Source: an uncultured Oscillibacter sp.
Lineage (GTDB): Bacteria > Bacillota > Clostridia > Oscillospirales > Oscillospiraceae
Reading direction: 5' to 3'
Length of the DNA: 64,000 nucleotides
NCBI GenBank assembly: GCA_910583785.1
Contig: CAJTZK010000003.1
Coordinates: 62,001 to 126,000, forward strand
Positions within the stretch are counted from its first letter, which is position 1; every line of letters starts with the position of its first letter. Shown piece by piece: positions 25,353 through 34,326 of the stretch. The notes beneath the pieces are model-generated. The model was not told where the DNA came from. It did not search any database and saw nothing but the letters and a program-made list of their open reading frames with translations. The position numbers were made by a program, and so were the translations under genes.

Positions 25353-26843
25353 ATGAACCTCTCAAGTTTAGGAAACGTCCCCAACATTACCAGCCAGATC
25401 ACCACTGGCGCGCCCCAGGCGGGCTTCCGCTGTGACCCCAGCGCCGCGGCGCGCTCCGCTGGCAAGAGTGTGGCCCCTGGTACGGACAGCAGCGGCATCG
25501 GGACTCTGAAAAGCATTGATGAAGCCGCCCGGCAAGGCTACCGGGAGGACTTCTCCATCCGGGACGCGGCGGAGAGCCTGTGGCGGAAGGAAACGCAGGC
25601 ATTCCATCTGAAAGACCTGGATGACCCGGAAAAATCAAAGGAGCTTCTGGAAAATTGGCGGATGCAGGCCCGGTGGGATCTGGGGATTCAGGGCGGCCCC
25701 ACCAAGGACGAGGTGATCTCCGCCTACATAGATACCCTGCGGCAGAACGGTCTGGACGGCGCTGTGGACTGGAACGGCCTGGCCCATGAGCTGAAGTCAT
25801 TCCAGGCCACCTCCCCGGAGGAGCTGGAGGACGGGCTGAACTATATGGCTTCCCGCTATGTGGCGGCACTGGATAAGCTGGAGCGCAATTACAGCGGCGA
25901 GGAGCTGACCGTCCAGCGTGCCAAGCTGGAGGAGGTCTATCAGGCCGGGAAGTCCGGGATGATCGACGGCTATACCCGGCTATTGCAGGACAATCTGGGT
26001 ATCTCCGACAGCGATGCCCAGGCAGTCCGGGACAGCTTTTCCTCCATCCTTACGGAGAAAGAGAACGCCTACCGGGGCGCGCTAAAGCAGGTGAATGAGG
26101 CCATGGAGCAGACCGGCCCGGACAGCGTATGGCTGAAGAACCACGACGCCTATATCGCCTCCCAGCTCCGGGCGGCGGGCAAGACGGGCGGGAGTACAGC
26201 CCGATACTCGGTGCAGGACCTCACTGCTGCCGGGCAGATCGCCCAGGATTACCGGGCAGAGATTGACGGCGCATCCTCCTGCGGGCGGAACGAGGTGACG
26301 CTGGGCCTCAACCTGTCCATGGCGGACATGAAGGCGGAGACGATGATCTCCAAGGGGCTGGTGAGCGGCAGCATGGCCGCCCTGCTCCGGAGCGGCCGCG
26401 CCCAGGGGCATGAGAACGCCCTTGCCGCTCTGAATCGCGCCCTCGCCCAGCGGGAGAGTCACCGGGCCACCGGCGAACCCAAAGGAACCTTTGCCCCGGT
26501 GGACAGCGCGGTGTTCCGGGGGATTTACGATGCCGTCATGAGCGCCTACCGGCAGAACGGCGGAGACGCCGCCAAGGCCATCCAGGCCGGGACCTCCGCC
26601 GGGGAGAAGCTGACCGTCCAGGCCGCCGCCCGGGCTCCAAAGGCCGCCCGCTGGGGCATCAGCATGAAACACTATTTGCAGGAGTTCTACAAGGCCCCGG
26701 AGGAGCAGGAGGTCACGCTCTTGGGTTTGCAGATCAAGTATCTGACGAATCCAAAGCCCAGGACCTCCACCTACCAGAAGTACGTCAACAGCTGGCAGGA
26801 CTTCCTCTCTTCCATTGGCGGCGGAGTGGACATCCGGGCATAA
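25353..26843 (+). CDS. Unknown soluble protein (496 aa), GVD-tail type
   Basis: RBS AGGAGG lies seven bases before ATG 25353. The first 60 residues are Ser/Thr/Gly/Ala-rich and probably disordered. The rest is helical, with many Ala, Gln and charged residues, no signal peptide and no membrane helix. The C-terminus ends in IGGGVDIRA, like the smaller protein at 23015. I recognise no domain. Substrate of a dedicated export system, structural protein and chaperone client are all possible, and none is shown by the sequence. Codon use matches the GC-rich host, unlike its 5' neighbours. Confidence 0.75.
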   Translation: MNLSSLGNVPNITSQITTGAPQAGFRCDPSAAARSAGKSVAPGTDSSGIGTLKSIDEAARQGYREDFSIRDAAESLWRKETQAFHLKDLDDPEKSKELLENWRMQARWDLGIQGGPTKDEVISAYIDTLRQNGLDGAVDWNGLAHELKSFQATSPEELEDGLNYMASRYVAALDKLERNYSGEELTVQRAKLEEVYQAGKSGMIDGYTRLLQDNLGISDSDAQAVRDSFSSILTEKENAYRGALKQVNEAMEQTGPDSVWLKNHDAYIASQLRAAGKTGGSTARYSVQDLTAAGQIAQDYRAEIDGASSCGRNEVTLGLNLSMADMKAETMISKGLVSGSMAALLRSGRAQGHENALAALNRALAQRESHRATGEPKGTFAPVDSAVFRGIYDAVMSAYRQNGGDAAKAIQAGTSAGEKLTVQAAARAPKAARWGISMKHYLQEFYKAPEEQEVTLLGLQIKYLTNPKPRTSTYQKYVNSWQDFLSSIGGGVDIRA

Positions 26844-27060
26844 TCAGCAGGTTCTGAATGTAAAGGCAGAGCAACTGCAAATTTGTGGAGAAATGGATAA
26901 TACCATGAAGAAATCAATCCTTTTTCTGCGATATTACCGTCAATGTGTCAGAGGCTTTGCCGGAAAAATAACAGTTTGACAATCTTCGGTTTATTGGCCT
27001 GATGATGTTGCCTCAATAAACAGACCCCTACTAAATCGAAATCTGAGGGGGGGTGTGCTC
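26844..27060 (+). other. Intergenic stretch with gene remnants
   Basis: A short frame at about 26905-26979 starts MKKSILFLRYY and stops after 24 residues. It is close in wording to the out-of-frame start MKKSLFLYLRY at 23468, so both may derive from the same lipoprotein signal region. The third tail repeat follows (26981-27007). No complete gene is seen before 27061. Confidence 0.4.
26981..27007 (+). repeat. Intergenic repeat, copy 3 (diverged)
   Basis: AATCTTCGGTTTATTGGCCTGATGATG reads LRFIGLMM in the same frame as the copies at 24641 and 25271. Confidence 0.4.
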
Positions 27061-27222
27061 ATGAGAACCTTAATCTCACTCGTAATCATCATCATTGCAT
27101 CTGTCATTGGCTTTGCAATAGGAGCAGGGGTCAATGAAGCCATGGGCGGCGCAACACTGTTCGCGGCGATTGCGGGCTTTGGATGTACGATTCAGGCGAT
27201 TGAGAGCAAGAAAAAGCAGTAA
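27061..27222 (+). CDS. Small membrane protein (53 aa)
   Basis: ATG 27061 follows GAGGGGGGG by six bases. Two hydrophobic helices (about residues 3-23 and 29-44), each rich in small residues and including the GxxxG-like FAIGAGV, are followed by a charged ESKKKQ tail. The pattern matches other small hairpin membrane proteins in this window (24685, 12488). The function is unknown. Confidence 0.65.
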   Translation: MRTLISLVIIIIASVIGFAIGAGVNEAMGGATLFAAIAGFGCTIQAIESKKKQ

Positions 27223-27284
27223 CGCCCATACAGGCTGGGTGCCTGGGCGTAAGACAAACATATGAAAAGGAGTGCAATAACGCA

Positions 27285-27752
27285 GTGTTGGATTTTCTGA
27301 ATCAGCCGCTGAGCGGCGCTTCTTCCCTGATCCTGGTGGCGGTCCTTGCCGTTGTGATCTTCGTGGCAATCAAGCTGGGACATAAGAAGGCCAGGGACAT
27401 TTCCAAGCAGTTCCTGGCGGAGCACCCCAATGCGGCAACTCTATACCTATACGGCGAGGACCTGCCTTCCAACAGCGCCGAACTGGACTGTATCCAGGGC
27501 ACGGTTTCCAAGGTCTACGATCCCCGGACGGTTCCCGGCGCCAAGGCGCAAAAGGGCGTGGCCTGCCATGTGCTGCCCGGAAAGGTGGAGCTCAACGTGA
27601 TGATCACTTGGTCAAAGAGCTATTATGTTGCCAGGAAGCACGGCAGTATGCAGGCCCATTTTACCTTTGAGGCCATGCCTGGGCGTTCCTATGCCGCTGT
27701 GTTCAATGTGAAGGATTCCAGTGCGAAAATCATCTCCTTGGACACGGAGTAA
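27285..27752 (+). CDS. Unknown membrane-anchored protein (155 aa)
   Basis: The start is GTG 27285 or TTG 27288. AAAAGGAG lies about 13 bases upstream, which is a long spacing. One membrane helix (about residues 11-31) is followed by a soluble region ending at a TAA. The soluble part is beta-rich (VELNVMITWSKSYYVARK and HFTFEAMPGRSYAAVFNV). Its layout resembles the protein at 11247 (anchor plus beta domain), but I see no clear sequence link. It is a real gene judged by codon use; no function is recognised. Confidence 0.65.
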   Translation: MLDFLNQPLSGASSLILVAVLAVVIFVAIKLGHKKARDISKQFLAEHPNAATLYLYGEDLPSNSAELDCIQGTVSKVYDPRTVPGAKAQKGVACHVLPGKVELNVMITWSKSYYVARKHGSMQAHFTFEAMPGRSYAAVFNVKDSSAKIISLDTE

Positions 27753-27883
27753 CAGGTTAAGGAGGGGCCGAACTACACACTTTTCTACGAGTTCAACCGC
27801 GTATACTTCTGGGGCCGGAGGACCCTTCGGACCCGGTTGTATATATTAACGTGCAAAACGACATTTGACAGGAGGACAACACC

Positions 27884-28210
27884 ATGGCGAAACTGAACCT
27901 GAACCCCGGCGAGACGATGATCGGCAGCGGTCAGATGCCCCTTTATCAGAAGCAGGGCCTGATGAAAAAGCCCTTCCAGGGCAACGTCTTCGTCACCAAT
28001 CAGCGGGCGTGCTTCAAGATCAGCATGATGCCCGGCGAACCGGACATGAACCTGCCTCTGGAGGAAATCAAGGGCTTTTCCGTGGGCAAGATCGCGCTGT
28101 TCACCGCCGTGACCATCCACAGCAAGTCCGGCGAGACCTATCCGCTCACCGGCTTCCCGGCCAAGAAGCTCCAGGACTGGCTGCGGCAGGCAGGTGTACA
28201 GGAACTGTAA
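27884..28210 (+). CDS. PH-like/GRAM-type domain protein (108 aa)
   Basis: RBS AGGAGG lies eight bases before ATG 27884. The protein is a single small beta-barrel-type domain: GETMIGSGQMPLYQ, then a FVTNQRACFKI strand, then IKGFSVGKIALFTAVTIHSK and GETYPLTGF, and a C-terminal helix AKKLQDWLRQAG. The order of a TNxRxxF-type strand, a charged loop and a closing helix is typical of bacterial PH-like and GRAM domains. It is cytoplasmic, with no membrane helix. A second such protein is at 35694. Such domains bind lipids or proteins in other contexts; the ligand is unknown here. Confidence 0.65.
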   Translation: MAKLNLNPGETMIGSGQMPLYQKQGLMKKPFQGNVFVTNQRACFKISMMPGEPDMNLPLEEIKGFSVGKIALFTAVTIHSKSGETYPLTGFPAKKLQDWLRQAGVQEL

Positions 28211-28228
28211 GACAGGAGGACGGCGTTC

Positions 28229-28659
28229 ATGCCCGCAGCCGGTATGGAGTCTGGCGGAGCGTATATGTCTCCGAGTACGTTACTGCGGATTACCCGATTC
28301 CGACATGGCAGCGGCTGCTGCAAGGGGCCATAGGCGGCTTTTATAACCGCTACTATTTGATGGAGCTGGGGGACAACTCCTGGCTCTGTGTCTACTTTGA
28401 TGACTACCTGACGCTGACGGGGACAGAGGAATACCCCGTCGGCTATGTCCGCTATACCACCACGGAGGAACGCCGGATGCTGAACCAGATGACGGAGGAT
28501 ACAGACATCAGTTCCGCCTATGTGCTGGATATGTACCGGCATGGGAAAGTCAGCTGGATGGTGGATATTGGACTGCGGCTGGCAGTGGTGCTGGCGGTCT
28601 ATTTGGTTGTGGCGACAGCAACGGCCCATTTCAAATGTAGAAAAAAGATAGATTTCTAA
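28229..28659 (+). pseudogene. Membrane protein gene with early frameshift
   Basis: ATG 28229 has a good site (AGGAGG) but stops after about 34 codons. The neighbouring frame from about 28235 carries YVSEYVTADYPIPTWQRLL, then DNSWLCVYFDDYLTL, and a C-terminal membrane helix (VDIGLRLAVVLAVYLVVATA) ending at TAA 28659. No usable start exists in that frame before a TTG-ATG at about 28357. A one- or two-base indel between 28235 and 28265 explains both. The original protein had about 143 residues and an outward domain with one C-terminal anchor. Confidence 0.6.
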
Positions 28660-28683
28660 AACTTGAAAAAGGGAGAGAATAAC

Positions 28684-29352
28684 GTGGATAGAACAACATT
28701 TATTGCGCGGCTGGATCAAATTAAAGCTGCTGTTTCAAAGCTGGATGCCAAAATTTATAGCTGGGAAGTTGGCGAACCAGCTTCCATTGAAATAGTTTGT
28801 GCAATCGAGGAGAAATACAAAATAAAATTGCCTACTGACTTTGTAGAGATAATAACCAAAGTTGCAGGCAAAGTGAATATTATATGGAGTGTTCATGAAA
28901 ATAAGCTGTTTCAAAAACAACATCCCCAGTTTCGGGAACTTTCCAGTGGTGTGTTACAGTGGGATATTGAACATTATTTAAGCGAAAAAGAGTATCAAGG
29001 CTACCAATATTACACCACCCATTGGGAGAATATGCGAGGACTTTTGGATTTTGCTGAAGTGCCCAATGGAGATATGATTCTTTTCAATCTTGCACATCCA
29101 GGAGAAAAAAAGCCTGTTGTCTATCTCAACCATGATGGATTATATTCTTACCCTGTCCAGTTAGCGGAAAGTTTTGGGGATTATGTGGAAAGCCTATTGC
29201 AAATTGGTTTAGTGGGAAATGAAATCTGGCAGTTGGAGAAATTCATTCAGCCGGAACCAGAGGAAAAGGAGGGCAAGCCTTGTGTACCAGGTGCTATCAA
29301 CTCGGAGTGTACCTATGCTTTGGCATGGAGAAAGCTGATAGGACTGCTATAA
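28684..29352 (+). CDS. SMI1/KNR4 (SUKH) family protein, possible immunity protein
   Basis: The start is GTG 28684, preceded by AAGGGAGAG. The 222-aa soluble protein has the SUKH signature order: a helix with EIVCAIEEKYKIKLPTDFVEI, then GNMILF-type VPNGDMILFNL, and VVYLNHDGLYSYPVQLAESF toward the end. SUKH proteins are widespread immunity proteins of polymorphic toxins, though some serve other roles. No toxin gene is adjacent. It is much more AT-rich than the flanking genes, which supports acquisition by transfer. Closest to SUKH-1 by eye; the subgroup is uncertain. Confidence 0.75.
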   Translation: MDRTTFIARLDQIKAAVSKLDAKIYSWEVGEPASIEIVCAIEEKYKIKLPTDFVEIITKVAGKVNIIWSVHENKLFQKQHPQFRELSSGVLQWDIEHYLSEKEYQGYQYYTTHWENMRGLLDFAEVPNGDMILFNLAHPGEKKPVVYLNHDGLYSYPVQLAESFGDYVESLLQIGLVGNEIWQLEKFIQPEPEEKEGKPCVPGAINSECTYALAWRKLIGLL

Positions 29353-29412
29353 AACAGGACAAGCAATAGCGGTGTTCAAAATATCGTTGTTCGGGTTCTC
29401 CAGGAGGTACTT

Positions 29413-31236
29413 ATGCGTAAACTGAAAACCATCATCCCCGTAGCCGGGATTTTGCTGCTGATCCTCTCAGCGGCGTCCCTATACGCCGCAATGCAGGGCA
29501 TTTCAAAGGTCCGCCCGGCGGAGGACTACGAGGATATAGGCGTCCTAACCTTCCAGCCCTATGACGTTCTGCCGGTTCAGGTACAGAACACCGGCGCCAG
29601 CAGCCGTGACCGCCGCATGAACCCTACCAAGACCGTCTACATGGTCTACTACCGGGCCACGGACGGCAGCGGCTACAAATGGAGCGACGAGGCGCTTACC
29701 AGAGACTTGGGCGAGGATATTGTGGAGGCCGGGGAGACCGTGGAGCGCCGGGTTCTCAGTATCCCGTCCGATGGGACCTACATCACCGTGGAGCCGGAGC
29801 AGACCGCCGGGAGCTATACCGAAGGGCTTCGGGGGAAATATACCCGGATCATTGGCCTGTCTACACTATACATCCTGTTCTATCTCATCGCCCTGATACT
29901 GGTGAAGCTGGTGAGCCGGCTGCGGAAGAACTGGGCAGCGAACCAGGAGGTGGAACGGGCCGCCGTACCCCGCAATGTCTCCGCCGCGTCCCAATTAGGT
30001 CCAGAGATTGAGGAACCCAGGCGGTCTCGTCCCCCGGAGAAGTGGAGCGGCTGGCGTCAGGAGCCCGGGGGGCTCGAGGTGCGCAAGCCGCCCCGGATTC
30101 ACCCCAGAATCAAACTGTGCCTGTTCCTCCTGGCGGCGGTGCTCCTTCTGGCCGTGTTTCAGAGGCTGGGAAGCAGCGACCCTGTGGACCTGGATTACGG
30201 CTGGAACGGAAACACTTGGATTTGTGACGAACTGGGCTTGCGCTTTGATCTCCCGGCGGGCGGCGTGATCTACGACTCGGAGGAACAGCAGAAGGCACGG
30301 GAGGAAACATTCGGCCGCCGGGGCAGCGCAGGGCAGGTCCTGCTGACGGTGATAGACCCCGGCGAGGGCAGCAATCTGGAGCTTCTGGTAGTCCGCACGG
30401 ACCCGCCCACGGAGGACTTCCTGCTGAAAATGGCGGCCCTCTACGCTGAAAACGCCGCAGGGGAAGGGACCTTTGAGCTGGAGGCCCGGGAGGACCTGAC
30501 CGTCGGGGGCCGCCCCTGGCGGACGTGGCGCATAGAGCTGCCGGAGCAGGGCCGGGTCAACTGGTATCTCTATCGCCAGGATGGGGAATACGCCCTGTCC
30601 CTCACCTCCTCCGGTCCCACAGCGCAGACGCCTCCGGCCATCCTGGCCTGCTTCCAGGGAACGGACAGCCTTGGCATTGTTCCCACTAATCAGTACCTGC
30701 CTCCCATTGGAGCGGACGGGTATTTCACGGCCACCTTTCCCCCGTCCCTCCTGGGGAACATGACGCCGGAGGAGCTGGTGGAGGACTTTCAAAGGGACGC
30801 GGAGGCCGCCGCAGAACAGGGCCTGACCCCCGACCAGCTTCCGAGCTTTCGTGATCTGACCGCCAACGGGGACGGCAGCGTCACCTATTCCTTTACCGAA
30901 GAACAGTACCGGAGGAGCAAGGAAACCTATTATGCCTGGGGGCTTCGGATTCTGCCAGAGTTTTTCGGCCTGGACCCGGCGGAGGTCGTCAAGGGTCTGG
31001 AATACGACAGGGTTGACGCAAATGGAATCCCTTGGGGGGTGACTGTACGGGTGGACCGGACCGCCTTCCAGGACCAGGGGACTTTCGCGGAGTTTGTGTC
31101 CCAGCTGGTCCCGTACACCATGATTGGACGGTATCAGATCATGTGCGGGATCCCCGCCGGGGAGTGGGCCGTCCATGTGACGGTGAAAGACGCTGGAAGC
31201 GGCGAGATCATTCTGGAACAGGATTTCTGTGGATAA
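29413..31236 (+). CDS. Large membrane protein with two domains (607 aa)
   Basis: RBS AGGAGGT precedes ATG 29413. Helices are at about residues 5-26 (possible signal anchor), 148-170 and 234-253. The outer domain between the first and second (residues 30-145) resembles DUF3592-type layouts by its two flanking helices and the YMVYYRATDGSGY strand, though this is uncertain. A linker rich in Arg and Pro (180-230) is cytoplasmic. After the third helix lies a 350-residue outer region. It begins NTWICDELGLRFDLPAG and contains PsbP-like strands in the middle. The next genes (31251, 32283) are lipoproteins with the same sort of outer domain. Confidence 0.7.
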   Translation: MRKLKTIIPVAGILLLILSAASLYAAMQGISKVRPAEDYEDIGVLTFQPYDVLPVQVQNTGASSRDRRMNPTKTVYMVYYRATDGSGYKWSDEALTRDLGEDIVEAGETVERRVLSIPSDGTYITVEPEQTAGSYTEGLRGKYTRIIGLSTLYILFYLIALILVKLVSRLRKNWAANQEVERAAVPRNVSAASQLGPEIEEPRRSRPPEKWSGWRQEPGGLEVRKPPRIHPRIKLCLFLLAAVLLLAVFQRLGSSDPVDLDYGWNGNTWICDELGLRFDLPAGGVIYDSEEQQKAREETFGRRGSAGQVLLTVIDPGEGSNLELLVVRTDPPTEDFLLKMAALYAENAAGEGTFELEAREDLTVGGRPWRTWRIELPEQGRVNWYLYRQDGEYALSLTSSGPTAQTPPAILACFQGTDSLGIVPTNQYLPPIGADGYFTATFPPSLLGNMTPEELVEDFQRDAEAAAEQGLTPDQLPSFRDLTANGDGSVTYSFTEEQYRRSKETYYAWGLRILPEFFGLDPAEVVKGLEYDRVDANGIPWGVTVRVDRTAFQDQGTFAEFVSQLVPYTMIGRYQIMCGIPAGEWAVHVTVKDAGSGEIILEQDFCG

Positions 31237-31250
31237 GGAGTAGATGTGTT

Positions 31251-31811
31251 ATGAAAAATCAAATCGGCCACGGAAAAATCATTGGCTTTTTTCTGCTGGC
31301 CGTAATGCTGTGCCTCTCCGCCTGCGGCGCTCCGGCGGAAAAGGAGGACGCCCGGCAGCCGGAAGCGGAAGAGCCGGTGGAAGAAAATACGCTTCCCGGA
31401 ACCTGGACGGTGCCCGAGGGCTGGGTGAAAGCGGAGAAGTATTCCACAGAGAATAAGATTTTCTATGTGGAAGAGGGCCATGAGGAGGACGAACAGCCCG
31501 ACAATATCTCGATTGAGGTAGGGACGAACCGATACAGCGAGGAAGACCATGTGAACTTCCGGGACGCCATTGTCCGCCAGATGACCATACAGGCCAGCAG
31601 TGTTGGCGCGGAGCTGACCGGAGAGGGCACCTTTACAGCCCAGGAGGATGTTCTTTACATGTTCACCATCAGCGAAGAAGCGGTGGTGACCAAGCAGTTC
31701 TATATTGTGGGCGATCAGCGCTATTGCTTAGTCCACCTGACCAACTTCACCGGCTCCGAGAGCGCGGGGGAAGCGGCCCGGGCAATAGCGGACAGCTTTG
31801 CCTGGGAGTAA
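31251..31811 (+). CDS. Lipoprotein (186 aa), PsbP/DUF1795-like
   Basis: AAGGAG lies about ten bases before ATG 31251. The lipobox is LSAC with Cys25. After an acidic linker, the mature part opens with TWTVPEGWVKAEKYSTENK, then IFYVEEGHEEDEQPDNISIEV. This beginning, in which a peptide 'VPEGW' starts a beta sheet, is common to PsbP-like lipoproteins. The end SAGEAARAIADSFAW fits a closing helix. It sits on the outer face. The gene belongs to a group of three or four lipoprotein and immunity-like genes downstream of the 29413 gene. Confidence 0.75.
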   Translation: MKNQIGHGKIIGFFLLAVMLCLSACGAPAEKEDARQPEAEEPVEENTLPGTWTVPEGWVKAEKYSTENKIFYVEEGHEEDEQPDNISIEVGTNRYSEEDHVNFRDAIVRQMTIQASSVGAELTGEGTFTAQEDVLYMFTISEEAVVTKQFYIVGDQRYCLVHLTNFTGSESAGEAARAIADSFAWE

Positions 31812-31840
31812 CGCTATAATTTAATAAAAGGAGTGTTTCC

Positions 31841-32248
31841 ATGATTTCCGCAATTTTTGAACACCTGGAGGAAAGAGAAACCTGTTCTACTCTGGAGGAA
31901 GTACGCACCGTTCTGGATAAAACGGTAGATGGCGGAAATGCCTTCAATATTTACAGGGAACAGGATGCGGTCTATCCCTTCCTGAGCGTTTTGACCCGGG
32001 GGGAATACGCTTACATATGGTATGCCCCGAATGAATCCTCCGCAGGGATTCAAGCCTGGGGTGAGGATTTGGGGTTGGACCCGGAGGGCACTGTAAAGTT
32101 TTACAGCCCGGAACTCACGGAGATTGTCAATGACTATATCCTCACCAGGGAAACGGCTTTGCAGGTAGTGACGGCATTTATGGAGCTGGAGAAATGGCCC
32201 GCCTGTTATGAGGAAATGCCTGACTGCGTGGAGTGGGAAGAATTATGA
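31841..32248 (+). CDS. Imm1-like immunity protein candidate (135 aa)
   Basis: AAAAGGAG precedes ATG 31841 by about eight bases. The protein is soluble and acidic. The last third reads ETALQVVTAFMELEKWPAC, followed by CVEWEEL, which fits the Imm1 pattern where a helix leads into 'F..tG..P..v.W'. The middle (EYAYIWYAPNESSAG) also fits the predicted beta core. Imm1 proteins protect against polymorphic toxins. No toxin lies beside it. A second Imm1-like, broken gene is at 46003. Confidence 0.5.
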   Translation: MISAIFEHLEERETCSTLEEVRTVLDKTVDGGNAFNIYREQDAVYPFLSVLTRGEYAYIWYAPNESSAGIQAWGEDLGLDPEGTVKFYSPELTEIVNDYILTRETALQVVTAFMELEKWPACYEEMPDCVEWEEL

Positions 32249-32282
32249 GCTGTTAAAATTATAAAAGGAGAGATTTGCGGTT

Positions 32283-33383
32283 ATGAAAAACCAAATGATG
32301 TTCTTCAAGAAAGCCTGGCTCTTGGTGCTGGCCCTTCTTTTGCTGGTGGCCCTCTCCGCTTGCGGTGCTCCGGCGGATGAATCCAGTGTCCCGCCGGAGG
32401 AGGATAAACCTGCTGCCGGTCAACAGGAAGAACCCTCTTACACTACCCACTCCACCCAGGGCGTCGCCTTCCAGGTCCCGGCGGACTGGACCCAGGCGGA
32501 GGGGACGGACCTCTTCTACGCCACTGGCCGCCCGGAGGTCTACGGCCTCAACGGCGTGTCTCCTCTGGGCTCCTATGAGCCCCAGGAGTTCTACGAGGCG
32601 TTGGTCAGTCACTATGAGGACACCAATCAGTTCTCCGACCTCCGGACGGCGGAGAGTATGAGCTCCTGGCAGTCCGCCGACGGTGTAGACTGCTATGTGG
32701 CGGATTTCACTGGTTATCAGGATTTCATCCTCTACTGCTCGAAGCTGATTATCGCGCCCCAGAAAAACCTTGTGCTGACTTTCTGCGGCCAAGCCAACGC
32801 CGAAACGTTAGGAGATACGGCGCCTGTGTGGGACCAGCTGAATGAACTGTGTGAAAGCCTGACCTTTGAGATCGGAACCCAGGACGAGATTACCGGCAAC
32901 ACCTTCCTCTGCGGCGACGGCTCCCAGCTGTGCCTCCAAGAGGGCGGGGACTTCCGCTGGTACCAGTCGGCGGAGGACCACGAAAAGCCGTATTACGAGG
33001 GCGTCTATGAGGTCCGCCGGGGACAGTCGGCTATGGACAAGGTGGCTTCCATGACGGAGTACGGTTTGACTATGGAGGAACTGGAGCGGGTTCTCGCCGC
33101 CAATATGAATGGGTACATCCCAGGTGGAAGCAAGCCCTCGGACCTCCTCTATGCCATGGGAGAGCTGGAGGACGACCGGGAACGGTATCAGGTGTGCCTG
33201 GATACCTTCTACGCGGTGATTCTTCACAACCAGCGGCTGGTCACCTCCCCGGAGGAGGTCCGGGAGGGCGGGAACAGCACCCTCTACATCGGCTTCTACC
33301 TGCCGGAGCTGGGGATGGCGGACCTGACCAACTGCAACGCCGGGTCTAATACCCAGTGGACATTCCAGGAGAAGACGGCCTGA
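32283..33383 (+). CDS. Lipoprotein (366 aa), related to the one at 31251
   Basis: AAAAGGAG lies about nine bases before ATG 32283. The lipobox is LSAC with Cys27. The sequence shares the opening 'KNQ', the CGAPAxE start after the lipid and the QGVAFQVPADWTQAEG entry into a PsbP-like domain with the lipoprotein at 31251. A second C-terminal domain (residues 200-360) contains GNTFLCGDGSQLCLQEGG and a helical stretch, and is unassigned. Gene duplication with domain gain fits. It is followed by a 306-aa membrane protein one base later. Confidence 0.75.
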   Translation: MKNQMMFFKKAWLLVLALLLLVALSACGAPADESSVPPEEDKPAAGQQEEPSYTTHSTQGVAFQVPADWTQAEGTDLFYATGRPEVYGLNGVSPLGSYEPQEFYEALVSHYEDTNQFSDLRTAESMSSWQSADGVDCYVADFTGYQDFILYCSKLIIAPQKNLVLTFCGQANAETLGDTAPVWDQLNELCESLTFEIGTQDEITGNTFLCGDGSQLCLQEGGDFRWYQSAEDHEKPYYEGVYEVRRGQSAMDKVASMTEYGLTMEELERVLAANMNGYIPGGSKPSDLLYAMGELEDDRERYQVCLDTFYAVILHNQRLVTSPEEVREGGNSTLYIGFYLPELGMADLTNCNAGSNTQWTFQEKTA

Positions 33384-33384
33384 G

Positions 33385-34305
33385 ATGAAAAGGAAATTGC
33401 GCGTCCCGCTTCTACTCCTTGGGGCTTGGCTGAGCTTCATGGGGATTGCCGAAATCATCATGAGCCGGTGGAAATCACCACCGGAGACTGCCCGATGCTT
33501 GCTGGGGGCTGTCATGGTTGGGTTTGGTGTGCTTGCTATATGGGATGGATGCCGGGATAAATGGATGCCCCGGAAAAAGCCGGAGGAACCCGCCCAACGC
33601 AGACAGGCGATTTTGACAGGTGTGGATGGGAAACGTCAATCCGATGTAGGCCGGGAAGCTCTGCGAGAGCAGCTGGCGCTGCTGGCGGAGCGGGGAGTAT
33701 CAGTTTCCTTCTCCCTGGAAGTCCTGCCGGTGCCGGAGGTGCCTGATCTGGGTTGGATGGAGCGGGTGATCTGCACCTATGAGGGGAGTTACCATGTATC
33801 GGCCCGCTTTGTAACAGGTGAGGGCGTCTGCATTACTCTGGAAAAATCCGAGATACCCGCAGCGCAGACGGAAGAAATCTTACTGCGGATACTGGACGGG
33901 ACCGTGGACTTCTCCGGCTGGGAAGATGTGAAATCAGGAAATCAGTTCCTTCTGGAGCCAGAGACAACGCATAACAGGCTTCTGATTCTCTTCGGAGATA
34001 GCTGGTATGAGCGGCTTCCCTTCTTTTCGGAGCGGGACCTGGAGCTGGCAGTGGAGGGACTGGTTCAGGAAAAGTATACAAAAGTGGAACTGTACCAGGA
34101 CGAATGGCGGTTCCTGATTTTCCCGGAATATCAGGAGGAACAGATGTCTGATCCGCCGAGGATCTTTCTTCAAATGATCCGCCGCCTGGGGAACCATTCT
34201 TTGGTTTACGAGAAGCAGGGCAGCGTATCTCAGGTTCAGGAGTGGCTGGTGGAGATCTATCAGGATGGATGGAGCCCCTTTGGCTGGATAGAGAAAACGC
34301 CGTGA
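33385..34305 (+). CDS. Unknown membrane protein (306 aa)
   Basis: ATG 33385 is one base after the preceding stop, so translation is coupled. Two membrane helices at the N-terminus (about residues 6-25 and 35-53) are followed by a basic stretch. A soluble domain of about 240 residues, probably cytoplasmic, comes next. It contains RVICTYEGSYHVSARFV and a FTLELAVEGL-like repeat near residue 230. I recognise no family. Downstream is the Sel1-repeat gene after 21 bases. Confidence 0.7.
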   Translation: MKRKLRVPLLLLGAWLSFMGIAEIIMSRWKSPPETARCLLGAVMVGFGVLAIWDGCRDKWMPRKKPEEPAQRRQAILTGVDGKRQSDVGREALREQLALLAERGVSVSFSLEVLPVPEVPDLGWMERVICTYEGSYHVSARFVTGEGVCITLEKSEIPAAQTEEILLRILDGTVDFSGWEDVKSGNQFLLEPETTHNRLLILFGDSWYERLPFFSERDLELAVEGLVQEKYTKVELYQDEWRFLIFPEYQEEQMSDPPRIFLQMIRRLGNHSLVYEKQGSVSQVQEWLVEIYQDGWSPFGWIEKTP

Positions 34306-34326
34306 CCGACAAGGGAGGTAGTATCA

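Noticed and set aside
27753..27883. Protein-like text GPNYTLFYEFNRVYFWG in the gap before the PH-like gene
   Set aside because: No start signal in frame and too short to judge; it could be a gene remnant but is not supported enough to annotate.
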